Part shown: positions 8,197-15,646 of the stretch, piece by piece | Numbering within the stretch: position 1 is the stretch's first letter | Layout: each line of letters begins with the position of its first letter | Origin: Pandoraea eparura | Lineage (GTDB): Bacteria; Pseudomonadota; Gammaproteobacteria; Burkholderiales; Burkholderiaceae | Length of the DNA stretch: 64,000 nucleotides | NCBI RefSeq assembly: GCF_902459725.1 | Contig: NZ_CABPSH010000002.1 | Location: 558,001-622,000 of the forward strand | Reading direction: 5' to 3' | The notes under the pieces: model-generated | Seen by the model: the letters and a program-made list of their open reading frames with translations, nothing else | What the model was told of the DNA's origin: nothing | Databases searched by the model: none | Position numbers and translations under genes: made by a program

Positions 8197-9120
8197 ATGA
8201 CCTCGCTTGCCTTGCCCGCCGGGCTTCGCGTGTTCGAGCGCGGCTGGCTCTCCTCGAACAACGTCCTGTTTCTGGGCGATGCGCCAACGCTCGTCGACAG
8301 CGGCTACGTCACGCATGCCGAGCAGACGCTGGCGCTCGTCGCGCACGCGCTGCCAGACGGCCAGCCGCTCGCGCGGCTCGTCAACACGCATCTGCACTCC
8401 GACCACTGCGGCGGCAATGCCGCGCTACAGGCGCACTATGGCTGCCGCACGTGGATCCCCGCGGCCGACGCCGATCCAGTGCGTCATTGGGATGCACGAC
8501 GCCTGTCGTTCGAGGCGACCGGCCAACAATGCGCCCGCTTCACCTTCGACGACACCCTCTCGCCCGGCGACGCCATGACGCTCGGCGGGCGCGAATGGTT
8601 GGTCCTCGGCGCGCCGGGCCACGATCCGCACGCGCTGATGCTCTACAACGCCACCGACGGCATCCTGATTTCCGGCGATGCGCTGTGGGAACGCGGCTTC
8701 GGCGTGATCTTTCCGGAACTCGACGGCGAGTCCGGGTTCGCCGAACAGGCGGCCGTGCTCGATCTCATCGAGCAGCTCGATGTCGCGCGGGTCATCCCCG
8801 GTCACGGCAAGCCGTTCGACGATATCGACGGCGCGCTGACGACCGCACGCTCGCGCCTCGACTATCTGCAAACCGAGCCGGCACGCAATGCGCGCAACGC
8901 GCTCAAGGTGCTGATCGTCTTCCGTCTCATGGCGGAGAATAAGATGACGGGCACGGCGCTCAAAACCACGCTCGACACCGCGCGCGCATGGCGCAGTGCA
9001 GCTGCGATGCTCGCGCCGCCGTCGGCCTGGCCCGGCCTGCTCGACAGCCTTGTCGCGGAACTCGCGAAGGCCGGCGCATTGCGCTACGAGCCCGCGACGG
9101 ATACGTTGCACGCCGTCTAG
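8197..9120 (+). CDS. MBL-fold metallo-hydrolase
   Basis: A 307-residue metallo-beta-lactamase-fold hydrolase with the metal motif NTHLHSDHCGG (63-73, HxHxDH), further ligands in GAPGHDPHAL and ISGDALW, and the last His in VIPGHGKPFDD. The C-terminal extension of about 90 residues resembles the LACTB2-like helix-rich tail of some MBL hydrolases. Glyoxalase-II, lactonase or nuclease activity cannot be separated from sequence alone. It is the last gene before a strong hairpin at 9153-9184. Confidence 0.88.
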   Translation: MTSLALPAGLRVFERGWLSSNNVLFLGDAPTLVDSGYVTHAEQTLALVAHALPDGQPLARLVNTHLHSDHCGGNAALQAHYGCRTWIPAADADPVRHWDARRLSFEATGQQCARFTFDDTLSPGDAMTLGGREWLVLGAPGHDPHALMLYNATDGILISGDALWERGFGVIFPELDGESGFAEQAAVLDLIEQLDVARVIPGHGKPFDDIDGALTTARSRLDYLQTEPARNARNALKVLIVFRLMAENKMTGTALKTTLDTARAWRSAAAMLAPPSAWPGLLDSLVAELAKAGALRYEPATDTLHAV

Positions 9121-9152
9121 ACGTGCCCGCGTTGCGCTGGCCGGCAAAAAAC

Positions 9153-9184
9153 AACGCCGCTTGCCAATCACGGCAAGCGGCGTT
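9153..9184. terminator. Bidirectional intrinsic terminator
   Basis: A 13-bp perfect stem (AACGCCGCTTGCC with GGCAAGCGGCGTT) and a 6-base loop, 32 bases after the MBL gene. On the minus strand it is followed by GTTTTTTG and on the plus strand by only three T, so it could stop transcripts from both sides. Confidence 0.8.
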
Positions 9185-9396
9185 TGAGGACGTGACGTGC
9201 CGGACGAACGCTGCGGTCGCTAACGCGGCGCCCGTCCTGTGGCGTCTTGATGCTGACGCCGCTTGGCACGCCCTTTTATCGTAGTCGCGACGCCCCCGTC
9301 CCCCAAGGGGACTTTCCCTGATACCTGAACGAATCCCCTCGTCGGAACCGAAGCTTTCTTCGAGTGCCCGCCCAGCGAGCCACCCACGAATCCCCC

Positions 9397-9416
9397 TATA
9401 ATCGAACGATCGTTCG
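9397..9416 (+). promoter_or_regulatory. TATAAT -10 box with overlapping palindrome
   Basis: A consensus -10 (TATAAT, 9397-9402) is followed without a gap by the perfect 14-bp palindrome CGAACGATCGTTCG (9403-9416), about 75 bases before the nitronate monooxygenase ATG. No good -35 is visible. The palindrome covers the expected transcription start, the position of a repressor site, and resembles TetR-family operators. No tetR gene is adjacent. The rest of this 370-base gap holds only the terminator. Confidence 0.65.
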
Positions 9417-9490
9417 CGAAATTAGCCCACTGAAAATTGGGCGTCGACGCAATGGCGCCGCCCGCCGAACGTCCTGCTCGAGGAGACTTC

Positions 9491-10438
9491 ATGGCCCTTC
9501 CCAAGATTCTGCAAAACCTGGCGCTGCCCGTCGTGGCGTCGCCGATGTTCATCGTGAGTTACCCGGAGCTGGTGCTTGCGCAGTGCAAGGCCGGCATCGT
9601 TGGCTCGTTCCCCGCGCTCAATGCGCGCGAGCCGCAAATTCTCGAAGACTGGCTCTCACGCATTACCGAAGAACTCGCCGCGTATCAGGCGGCGAATCCA
9701 GGCGCCGTCGTGGGTCCGCTCGCGGTCAATCAGATCGTGCACCAGTCGAATCAGCGGCTCGAACACGACGTGCGTGTGTGTGTGGAGCATCGCGTGCCGA
9801 TCTTCATCACCAGCCTGCGCGCGCCGCCCAAGGAAGTGCTCGACGCGGTGCACAGCTATGGCGGCATCGTGCTGCACGACGTGATCAATCTGCGTCATGC
9901 GAACAAGGCGCTCGAAGCGGGGGTGGATGGGCTGATCCTCGTCGCTGCCGGGGCGGGGGGCCACGCGGGCATGCTCTCGCCGTTCGCGCTGGTGGGCGAG
10001 GTGCGCAAGATCTTCGACGGCCCCATTGTGCTCTCCGGCTCGATCGCCAACGGCGGATCGATTCTCGCCGCCCAGGCCATGGGCGCCGATCTCGCCTATA
10101 TCGGCACGCGGTTTATCGCCTCGTCGGAAGCCAACGCGAGCGATACGTACAAACAGGCGATCGTCGACGCGAGTGCCAACGACATCATCTATACGAACCT
10201 CTTCACCGGCGTGTCGGGCAACTACATCCGCCAGAGCATTCTGAATGCGGGCCTCGACCCCGATGACCTGCCCACGGCCGACAAGAGCTCCATGAACTTC
10301 TCCAAGGCGAAGGCGTGGAAGGACATCTGGGGTGCCGGTCAGGGGGTGGGATTGATGGATGACGTGCGCCCCGCGGCCGAGATCATCGCGCGTCTGAAGC
10401 AGGAGTACGACGACACGCGCAAACGACTGGCCGGCTGA
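9491..10438 (+). CDS. Nitronate monooxygenase
   Basis: A 315-residue FMN-dependent TIM-barrel enzyme of the nitronate monooxygenase (2-nitropropane dioxygenase-like) family, which oxidises toxic alkyl nitronates such as propionate-3-nitronate. Visible are the N-terminal PVVASPMFIVSYPELVLAQC block, GVDGLILVAAGAGGHAG (about 144-160) with the flavin/substrate His, and SGSIANGGSILAAQAMGADL for phosphate binding. ATG 9491 follows AGGAGAC; the upstream part of the frame is unsupported. It is transcribed alone between two hairpins. Confidence 0.93.
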   Translation: MALPKILQNLALPVVASPMFIVSYPELVLAQCKAGIVGSFPALNAREPQILEDWLSRITEELAAYQAANPGAVVGPLAVNQIVHQSNQRLEHDVRVCVEHRVPIFITSLRAPPKEVLDAVHSYGGIVLHDVINLRHANKALEAGVDGLILVAAGAGGHAGMLSPFALVGEVRKIFDGPIVLSGSIANGGSILAAQAMGADLAYIGTRFIASSEANASDTYKQAIVDASANDIIYTNLFTGVSGNYIRQSILNAGLDPDDLPTADKSSMNFSKAKAWKDIWGAGQGVGLMDDVRPAAEIIARLKQEYDDTRKRLAG

Positions 10439-10450
10439 CATCACACCGCT

Positions 10451-10479
10451 CGCGCCGGACGACTCATGGTTCCGGCGCG
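10451..10479 (+). terminator. Hairpin after nitronate monooxygenase
   Basis: A 9-bp perfect stem (CGCGCCGGA with TCCGGCGCG, loop of 11) begins 12 bases after the stop codon; only a short T-run follows. The remaining bases to 10893 are C-rich low-complexity DNA with no supported gene, and probably contain the promoter of the next gene just before its ribosome binding site. Confidence 0.6.
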
Positions 10480-10893
10480 GCGTTTGACAGCGACTCGGCT
10501 GCCACGGCTTCAACTCCGGGCGCCTCCGCTCACCTCGGCTCACCCCCGCTCGCGTCTGCGCCCCGCGCTCGCGTCCGCTCGTCTCCACTCATCTCCGCTC
10601 GCGGCCTCCGCCCCCCTCGCTACGGGCCTCCCCTTCGTCACACGTCCCAGCCTCGCCGCCCTTCGTGACTACCGCGGCTCCCCGATGCCGGGCCTGACAA
10701 CCGGACGCGCCGACGGTCCGTCGCACCATGGCTTCACATCGTCGATTCGCTGCGATGCGCCGAAATCAACAGTGTGCTCAGCCGAAGCGCAAACCCGCCT
10801 TGTCGGGCAATGGCAGTCTTCGCCAATGGTTGCCGAGTCCGCTTTGTGTCGGCGCTTGAAAACACCTTCACCTTTTTGTCAGGAGGCAATGCC

Positions 10894-13014
10894 ATGCGAT
10901 CTTCGCCGCACTGTCGCGCGATTTGCTCGCCCCCTCGCTACCAGGCCACCAACGCCGTGCCGTCTCGCGAAACATCGACAATCACGCCGCCAGACTTCCC
11001 GCACGCGTTGCGCGGCACACGGAATTCCCGCAAACGCGGCGGTGGCGATGCAGCAGCGCAGCACCGTGCCAGTCCGCCTGCGACGTCGGCCGCCAGCCCT
11101 TGGTCTGCGGCCTTCGCTGTGATGCTGGTCGCCAATCTCATGGCTCCGCGCGCGCACGCCACACCGATGCTTCCTCGCCGCACGCACGGATATCCGGGTA
11201 CGGATGATGCAGTCGTCAACACCACGGCGATGCCTTCAGACGGGCAAGCGGCTGTCCCACGCGATGTCGACAGATTTCCGCTCGCCGCGCCGCTGATCAA
11301 ATCACACTACACGTTGCGCGAATTTCTCCGGGCCGTGGCCACCGCGAGTGCCCCATTCCGGCATCTCGGCAGGACAATAGGCGACGCCTACGCCGCCGTG
11401 ACCGGCAACGAAATGGATCCGCCAACGATCGAGACCGCGCAGCGCATCGGCGGCGTCGTGGACGCGGCCACGGGACTGATCCCGGAAGTCCAACTGAGTC
11501 GGCTACCCGGCCAATTCGCCGATCTGGCCGCCGACGTGCTCGACGGCAGGCCGCCGTCAACATCGAAGCTGGCCGACTTTCTGCAATACGGCGATCCACG
11601 CGCAATGGGGCCCCACGTGCCGATACGGCAGGCTTCCGCACCAGCGCAACCGGTGTTGCTCAGGCGTGCCCCGATGCATGAGTCGGCGTCGACACACGGC
11701 ATCGATGCCGACGCGCCGGTCGCCCCCGCGGCCGAGGACGACGGACTCGATCCGCCGCCCAACGCACTGCCTGAACACAGCATGAAGATTGTCGACGCGT
11801 CGGCCTCCAACGCCGAAAGTGTCGACATCGATCAAGGATCGCGCATCGAAGGCGAGCAAGAATATCTTCAGGGATACGAACAATTGTTGTCGCAGGAGAT
11901 CATCCCGAACGGGCCGCGGCGTCAACTGATGACGATCAACGGTCGCCACTATCTCGGCGGCGAATCTGGCTATTACCACGTAACGCCCGGGCAGCACGCG
12001 GGTGACTGGCTGATCAACGCGCCACGCGGCACCCGCGCACAAGTGCCGGTGACCTACGACGCGCAGACCGGCAAGTGGCGCGCAAGCGCCCCGTTGCGCC
12101 TGTGCGGCGGTGGATGCGGGCCGAGCCGGGCATCCACGCCCGACAGCGTCGCCATGAGCAAGAACGACGTCGCCGACGCGATACGCCACATTGCTGATGC
12201 CGACGTGCGGCGCGCAATATTACAGGCCTACAGCGACCTGGCGGACTTGCACCTGATGCGAACGAACCGTGAGGACCTGCGCCCACTGCGCGACAACTCG
12301 ATCATTGCGCATCGCCGCATCCTGGTGCCGCAGTTGATGCGCATCGATCCGCAAGCCACATTGTTCGAGCAACAACGCGAGGCCGCGCTGATCACCGCGA
12401 TCCACTACGACAACTACTCGGACTATCGCATCCCTGAGCTCAGCTCGGAGGCTTTCTGCCAGGAGAACGCCGAGATTCTCTTCCACTATCTCCTGACCCG
12501 AGGCGTTCCCAGTCACCATATCCGCATGATCACCGTCCAGCCGAAGGGTCGGCCGCAGCATGTCATGGTGCTCTATTCGGAATCGGATCAATTCATCGAT
12601 CTGCTCGATCTGTCCACGCCGCAACCGCCAGTGCGAGGCCATGTCGATGGCATCACCGGCGATCGATTCACGGCCGCCGTGTTCCTGACGCGCGACACCA
12701 CCGTGCTACTCGACCCTTGGAGCCGACTCAAGGCATCGTCGTTCCGGCACGCCAACGACGTCGAGGCGTTGCTGGGCATGCTGGACATCTCGCTCGCGGA
12801 TGCCGGTCACCGTCCCGGCCAGCCTTACACGGTGTCGGTAACGCGACCGTACCCGACGCCGCGCGAGCGCGCCTCGGCCGCCAAGGGCAGCGCCGTCAGC
12901 ATGGGAACCCCAGGAAGTGCCGTGAATTCGGAGAGTGTGTGGCTACGGTTCGGCGCCGCTCGTCGAACCCCATCGATTCAAGCCGCTGGCAGTGCGGCTG
13001 GCACGCCGGTTTGA
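10894..13014 (+). CDS. Tandem exported protein family, copy 1 (putative Cys-His-Asp enzyme)
   Basis: I do not recognise this 706-residue protein. It has a basic N-terminal stretch of about 70 residues, a hydrophobic segment (AAFAVMLVANLMAP, 72-85) ending near AHA as in a long signal peptide, a helical domain (about 135-240), a variable acidic linker (240-320), a beta-rich module (about 320-412: GRHYLGGESGYYHV to PLRLCGGGCG with Cys404/Cys408), and a C-terminal domain (420-655). In the last domain Cys522 (AFCQENAE), His556 (QHVMVLYSE), Asp572 (LLDLST) and Asp607 (LLDPWS) keep identical spacing in all three copies (34, 16 and 51 residues), suggesting a papain-like protease, deamidase or related enzyme. 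ATG 10894 has AGGAGG seven bases upstream. Secretion or effector function is inference. Confidence 0.8.
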   Translation: MRSSPHCRAICSPPRYQATNAVPSRETSTITPPDFPHALRGTRNSRKRGGGDAAAQHRASPPATSAASPWSAAFAVMLVANLMAPRAHATPMLPRRTHGYPGTDDAVVNTTAMPSDGQAAVPRDVDRFPLAAPLIKSHYTLREFLRAVATASAPFRHLGRTIGDAYAAVTGNEMDPPTIETAQRIGGVVDAATGLIPEVQLSRLPGQFADLAADVLDGRPPSTSKLADFLQYGDPRAMGPHVPIRQASAPAQPVLLRRAPMHESASTHGIDADAPVAPAAEDDGLDPPPNALPEHSMKIVDASASNAESVDIDQGSRIEGEQEYLQGYEQLLSQEIIPNGPRRQLMTINGRHYLGGESGYYHVTPGQHAGDWLINAPRGTRAQVPVTYDAQTGKWRASAPLRLCGGGCGPSRASTPDSVAMSKNDVADAIRHIADADVRRAILQAYSDLADLHLMRTNREDLRPLRDNSIIAHRRILVPQLMRIDPQATLFEQQREAALITAIHYDNYSDYRIPELSSEAFCQENAEILFHYLLTRGVPSHHIRMITVQPKGRPQHVMVLYSESDQFIDLLDLSTPQPPVRGHVDGITGDRFTAAVFLTRDTTVLLDPWSRLKASSFRHANDVEALLGMLDISLADAGHRPGQPYTVSVTRPYPTPRERASAAKGSAVSMGTPGSAVNSESVWLRFGAARRTPSIQAAGSAAGTPV

Positions 13015-13180
13015 TATCGGCCTGCGACGCGCCCCAATGCGCTCGCGAACGGCAATCGGTCGCACCCGAGCGCGTCTGCGAAGACACCCAGCCCTCTCAG
13101 ACGCGCGCCAACGGTTCCGATTCGCGGGCCTCGCCTTGCCGCACTCGGCCCATCGATGTCCCTTCCCCTTGGAGGCGTAC

Positions 13181-15481
13181 ATGCCATTGGCTTCGCACTA
13201 CCGCGACATGCGAGTCGCGCCATGCTACGGGCGGCCGCATGTACCGCGCGACCATGGGAACAAGCTTCGCGCGGCGTCCGGCTGGCCTCGCGGCTTTCGC
13301 GGTGCGCGTCTCGCGCGCGCCGAGACCGGCCTGTGGGCGCACGCGCCGCGCGAACCCGCAGCTCCCCTGCACTCACACGGCAGTCGCCTCCAGCCCGCCG
13401 CGCTCGCCCTCTTGCTGGTCGCCAATCTCGTGGCCCCTGTGGCCACGCGAGTGTCTGGGCGTGCGCATGGCGCACGCGACGGCGCCGCAGCGGACATCCT
13501 TCGGGGCGAAGCCCACATTGCCGACAAAAGCGGGCCTGCCAACCTTCCAGCCCCGTCGGTGCCCGCCGACACGATCCGCCGGCCCGTGAGGCACGCGTCA
13601 ACCCTCAAATCCGACTACAGCCTTCACGACGTCCTGAGCGCCGTGGCCAGCGCGCGCGCCCCGTTCCACTATCTGTGGGAATCGATCGGTGACACCTACG
13701 AAATCCTGAGCGGCCGGCGGATGAATCCTCAGGTTCGCCGTGGCGTTCAACAAGGCGCCGATGTCCTGGACGTCGCTACCGCCGTGCTGCCCGGCGTGCG
13801 CTTGTTGCGACTCCCCGGCGATCTGGCAGACATTGCCGACGATGCACTAGAAGGCAAGTCGCCCGATCCCGGCAAGCTCGCTGGCTTTCTGCAATATGCC
13901 GACCCGCGCATGATGGGATCGGCGCGGCAGACGCACGGTGACTCACTCGCGCGGGAGAACGGCGAAGACGTCGACGTGGCAGATGCTGTGGAGGCTGTGG
14001 AGACGGTGGAGGTTGGGGAGGCGGCGGATGCAGTTGAGCCGATCGAGCCGATCGAGCCGGTTGATGCGGTCGAATCTGTTGATGCTGTTGATTCTGCTGA
14101 TTCTGTTGATTCTGTTGATTCTGTTGATGCTGTTGATTCTGCTGATTCTGTTGATGCTGTTGATGCTGTTGATGCTGTTGATGCTGTTGATGCTGTTGAT
14201 GCTGTTGATGCCATCGATGCCGTTGATTCTGTTGATGCGGTCGATCCGGAAAGCCTTGCGCGTGCGCCTATGCCTCTCGCCGAGCACCGCGCGATTGCGC
14301 CGGCGCGACGACCTCGGATCGTCGATGAACACGCCCATCTGAATGGCTATGCACAATTTCTGTCGATCGATCAACGCCCAAACGGCCAGACGTCGCCCCT
14401 CGTCCTCGTGGACGGTCGTCACTACCTGAGGGGCGAGGCGGGCTATTACCGGGTCAATCGCGGCATCAGCGCCGACCATTGGTTGATCGATGCGCCACCG
14501 GGCAGCGAGCACCGGGCACAGGTGCCGGTGACGTACGAATCGAGCACCGGCACCTGGCATGCGCACGCGCCACTGCGGCTATGCGGTGGCGGGTGTGGGC
14601 CGAGTCGCCCCGACGATCCCCCCGACAGCATCGCCAACAGTGTTGAAGATATCCTCACGACGATACGCCACGTGCCCGACGCGCACGCGCAGCGAGCGAT
14701 TCAGAATGCCTTCACGGACTTGAGCGCCTTGCATTTGCGCAGAACGAATCGCGCCGATCTGCAATCCGGTCGCGACAATTCGATCATCAGTCACCGAATC
14801 GCCCTGCGTGGCGCCATGAGAAAGCGGATTGACCCGAACGCGCCGCTGATCAAGCAGCAGCGCATCGCGTCCACGATCACAGCGGCGCATTACGGGTGGC
14901 GCGACGCCGGCGAAGCGTTTTGTCAGGAAAACGCCGAAGTGCTCTTTCACAGTCTGCTTGAGCATGGCGTTTCGCGAGATCAGATTCGCATGATCACGAT
15001 CAAACCGCACAGCAAGCCTTCGCATGTCGCCGTGCTTTACACCGATTCCGAAAGCTTCATCGCGTTGCTGGATCGCTCGACGCCACAACCGCCGTCTCCC
15101 CAGCATCCCGACGGCATCCGTCACGAGTTGTTTCAGGAGGCCGTCTACCTGACGCGCCACTCGACGGTGCTGCTCGATCCGTGGAGCAGGACGAAGGCCG
15201 TTTCATTTGCCAGCGCAACCAGCCAATACCACGCCGGCCGCATGATTCACCGGGCGCTTAACGATATCGGACACCTCCCTGGCACCCCCTACGTCGTTTC
15301 CGTCACGCGCCCGCTCGGCAGGCATCGAGCGAACCCGACAGGGCGAACGGAGCAGGGAAATCCGCAAGGCCCTGCCGGGCGATCCGACGCAGCAGCGTCA
15401 CGTCCCTTGAGCGGCGGGGAACGTCACTTATCCGCAGATCGGAAATCCTCGCGTGCCGACGATTCCATGGCTTCGGATTGA
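13181..15481 (+). CDS. Tandem exported protein family, copy 2 (with acidic repeat linker)
   Basis: A 766-residue paralogue of copies 1 and 3. The N-terminus MPLASHYRDMRVAPCYGRP closely parallels copy 3. The hydrophobic segment is ALALLLVANLVAP (74-86), the helical domain about 140-247 (YSLHDVLSAVASARAPF, GDLADIADDALEGK), the beta-rich module about 388-476 with Cys468/Cys472 (LRLCGGGCG), and the C-terminal catalytic-like domain carries Cys581, His615, Asp631 and Asp666. The linker holds about 60 residues of Val-Asp-Ala/Ser repeats, absent from the other copies. ATG 13181 has GGAGG five bases upstream; 166 bases separate it from copy 1, with no terminator seen, so co-transcription is likely. 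Function unknown. Confidence 0.8.
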   Translation: MPLASHYRDMRVAPCYGRPHVPRDHGNKLRAASGWPRGFRGARLARAETGLWAHAPREPAAPLHSHGSRLQPAALALLLVANLVAPVATRVSGRAHGARDGAAADILRGEAHIADKSGPANLPAPSVPADTIRRPVRHASTLKSDYSLHDVLSAVASARAPFHYLWESIGDTYEILSGRRMNPQVRRGVQQGADVLDVATAVLPGVRLLRLPGDLADIADDALEGKSPDPGKLAGFLQYADPRMMGSARQTHGDSLARENGEDVDVADAVEAVETVEVGEAADAVEPIEPIEPVDAVESVDAVDSADSVDSVDSVDAVDSADSVDAVDAVDAVDAVDAVDAVDAIDAVDSVDAVDPESLARAPMPLAEHRAIAPARRPRIVDEHAHLNGYAQFLSIDQRPNGQTSPLVLVDGRHYLRGEAGYYRVNRGISADHWLIDAPPGSEHRAQVPVTYESSTGTWHAHAPLRLCGGGCGPSRPDDPPDSIANSVEDILTTIRHVPDAHAQRAIQNAFTDLSALHLRRTNRADLQSGRDNSIISHRIALRGAMRKRIDPNAPLIKQQRIASTITAAHYGWRDAGEAFCQENAEVLFHSLLEHGVSRDQIRMITIKPHSKPSHVAVLYTDSESFIALLDRSTPQPPSPQHPDGIRHELFQEAVYLTRHSTVLLDPWSRTKAVSFASATSQYHAGRMIHRALNDIGHLPGTPYVVSVTRPLGRHRANPTGRTEQGNPQGPAGRSDAAASRPLSGGERHLSADRKSSRADDSMASD
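14060..14245. repeat. 9-bp minisatellite inside copy 2 linker
   Basis: About twenty tandem copies of GTTGATGCT or GTTGATTCT encode a (Val-Asp-Ala/Ser) tract at residues about 294-356. Being in frame, changes in copy number would alter linker length without disrupting the protein. The flanking GAG/GTG codons continue the acidic pattern more irregularly from about 13970. Confidence 0.9.
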
Positions 15482-15646
15482 TACGCCACCCACGCTCCCT
15501 CTCGGGGGTGAGGCTGGCGTTCATCGCGAAGCCGCGCTTCGGCGTCTTTGTCTTGCATCCGCGTCTATGTGCGTTGCCCATATCTCGCGCGTGCCGCGCG
15601 TTTCGGTGATCGGCGTGCTCCGCCGATTGCCCCTCTGGAGGACTCC

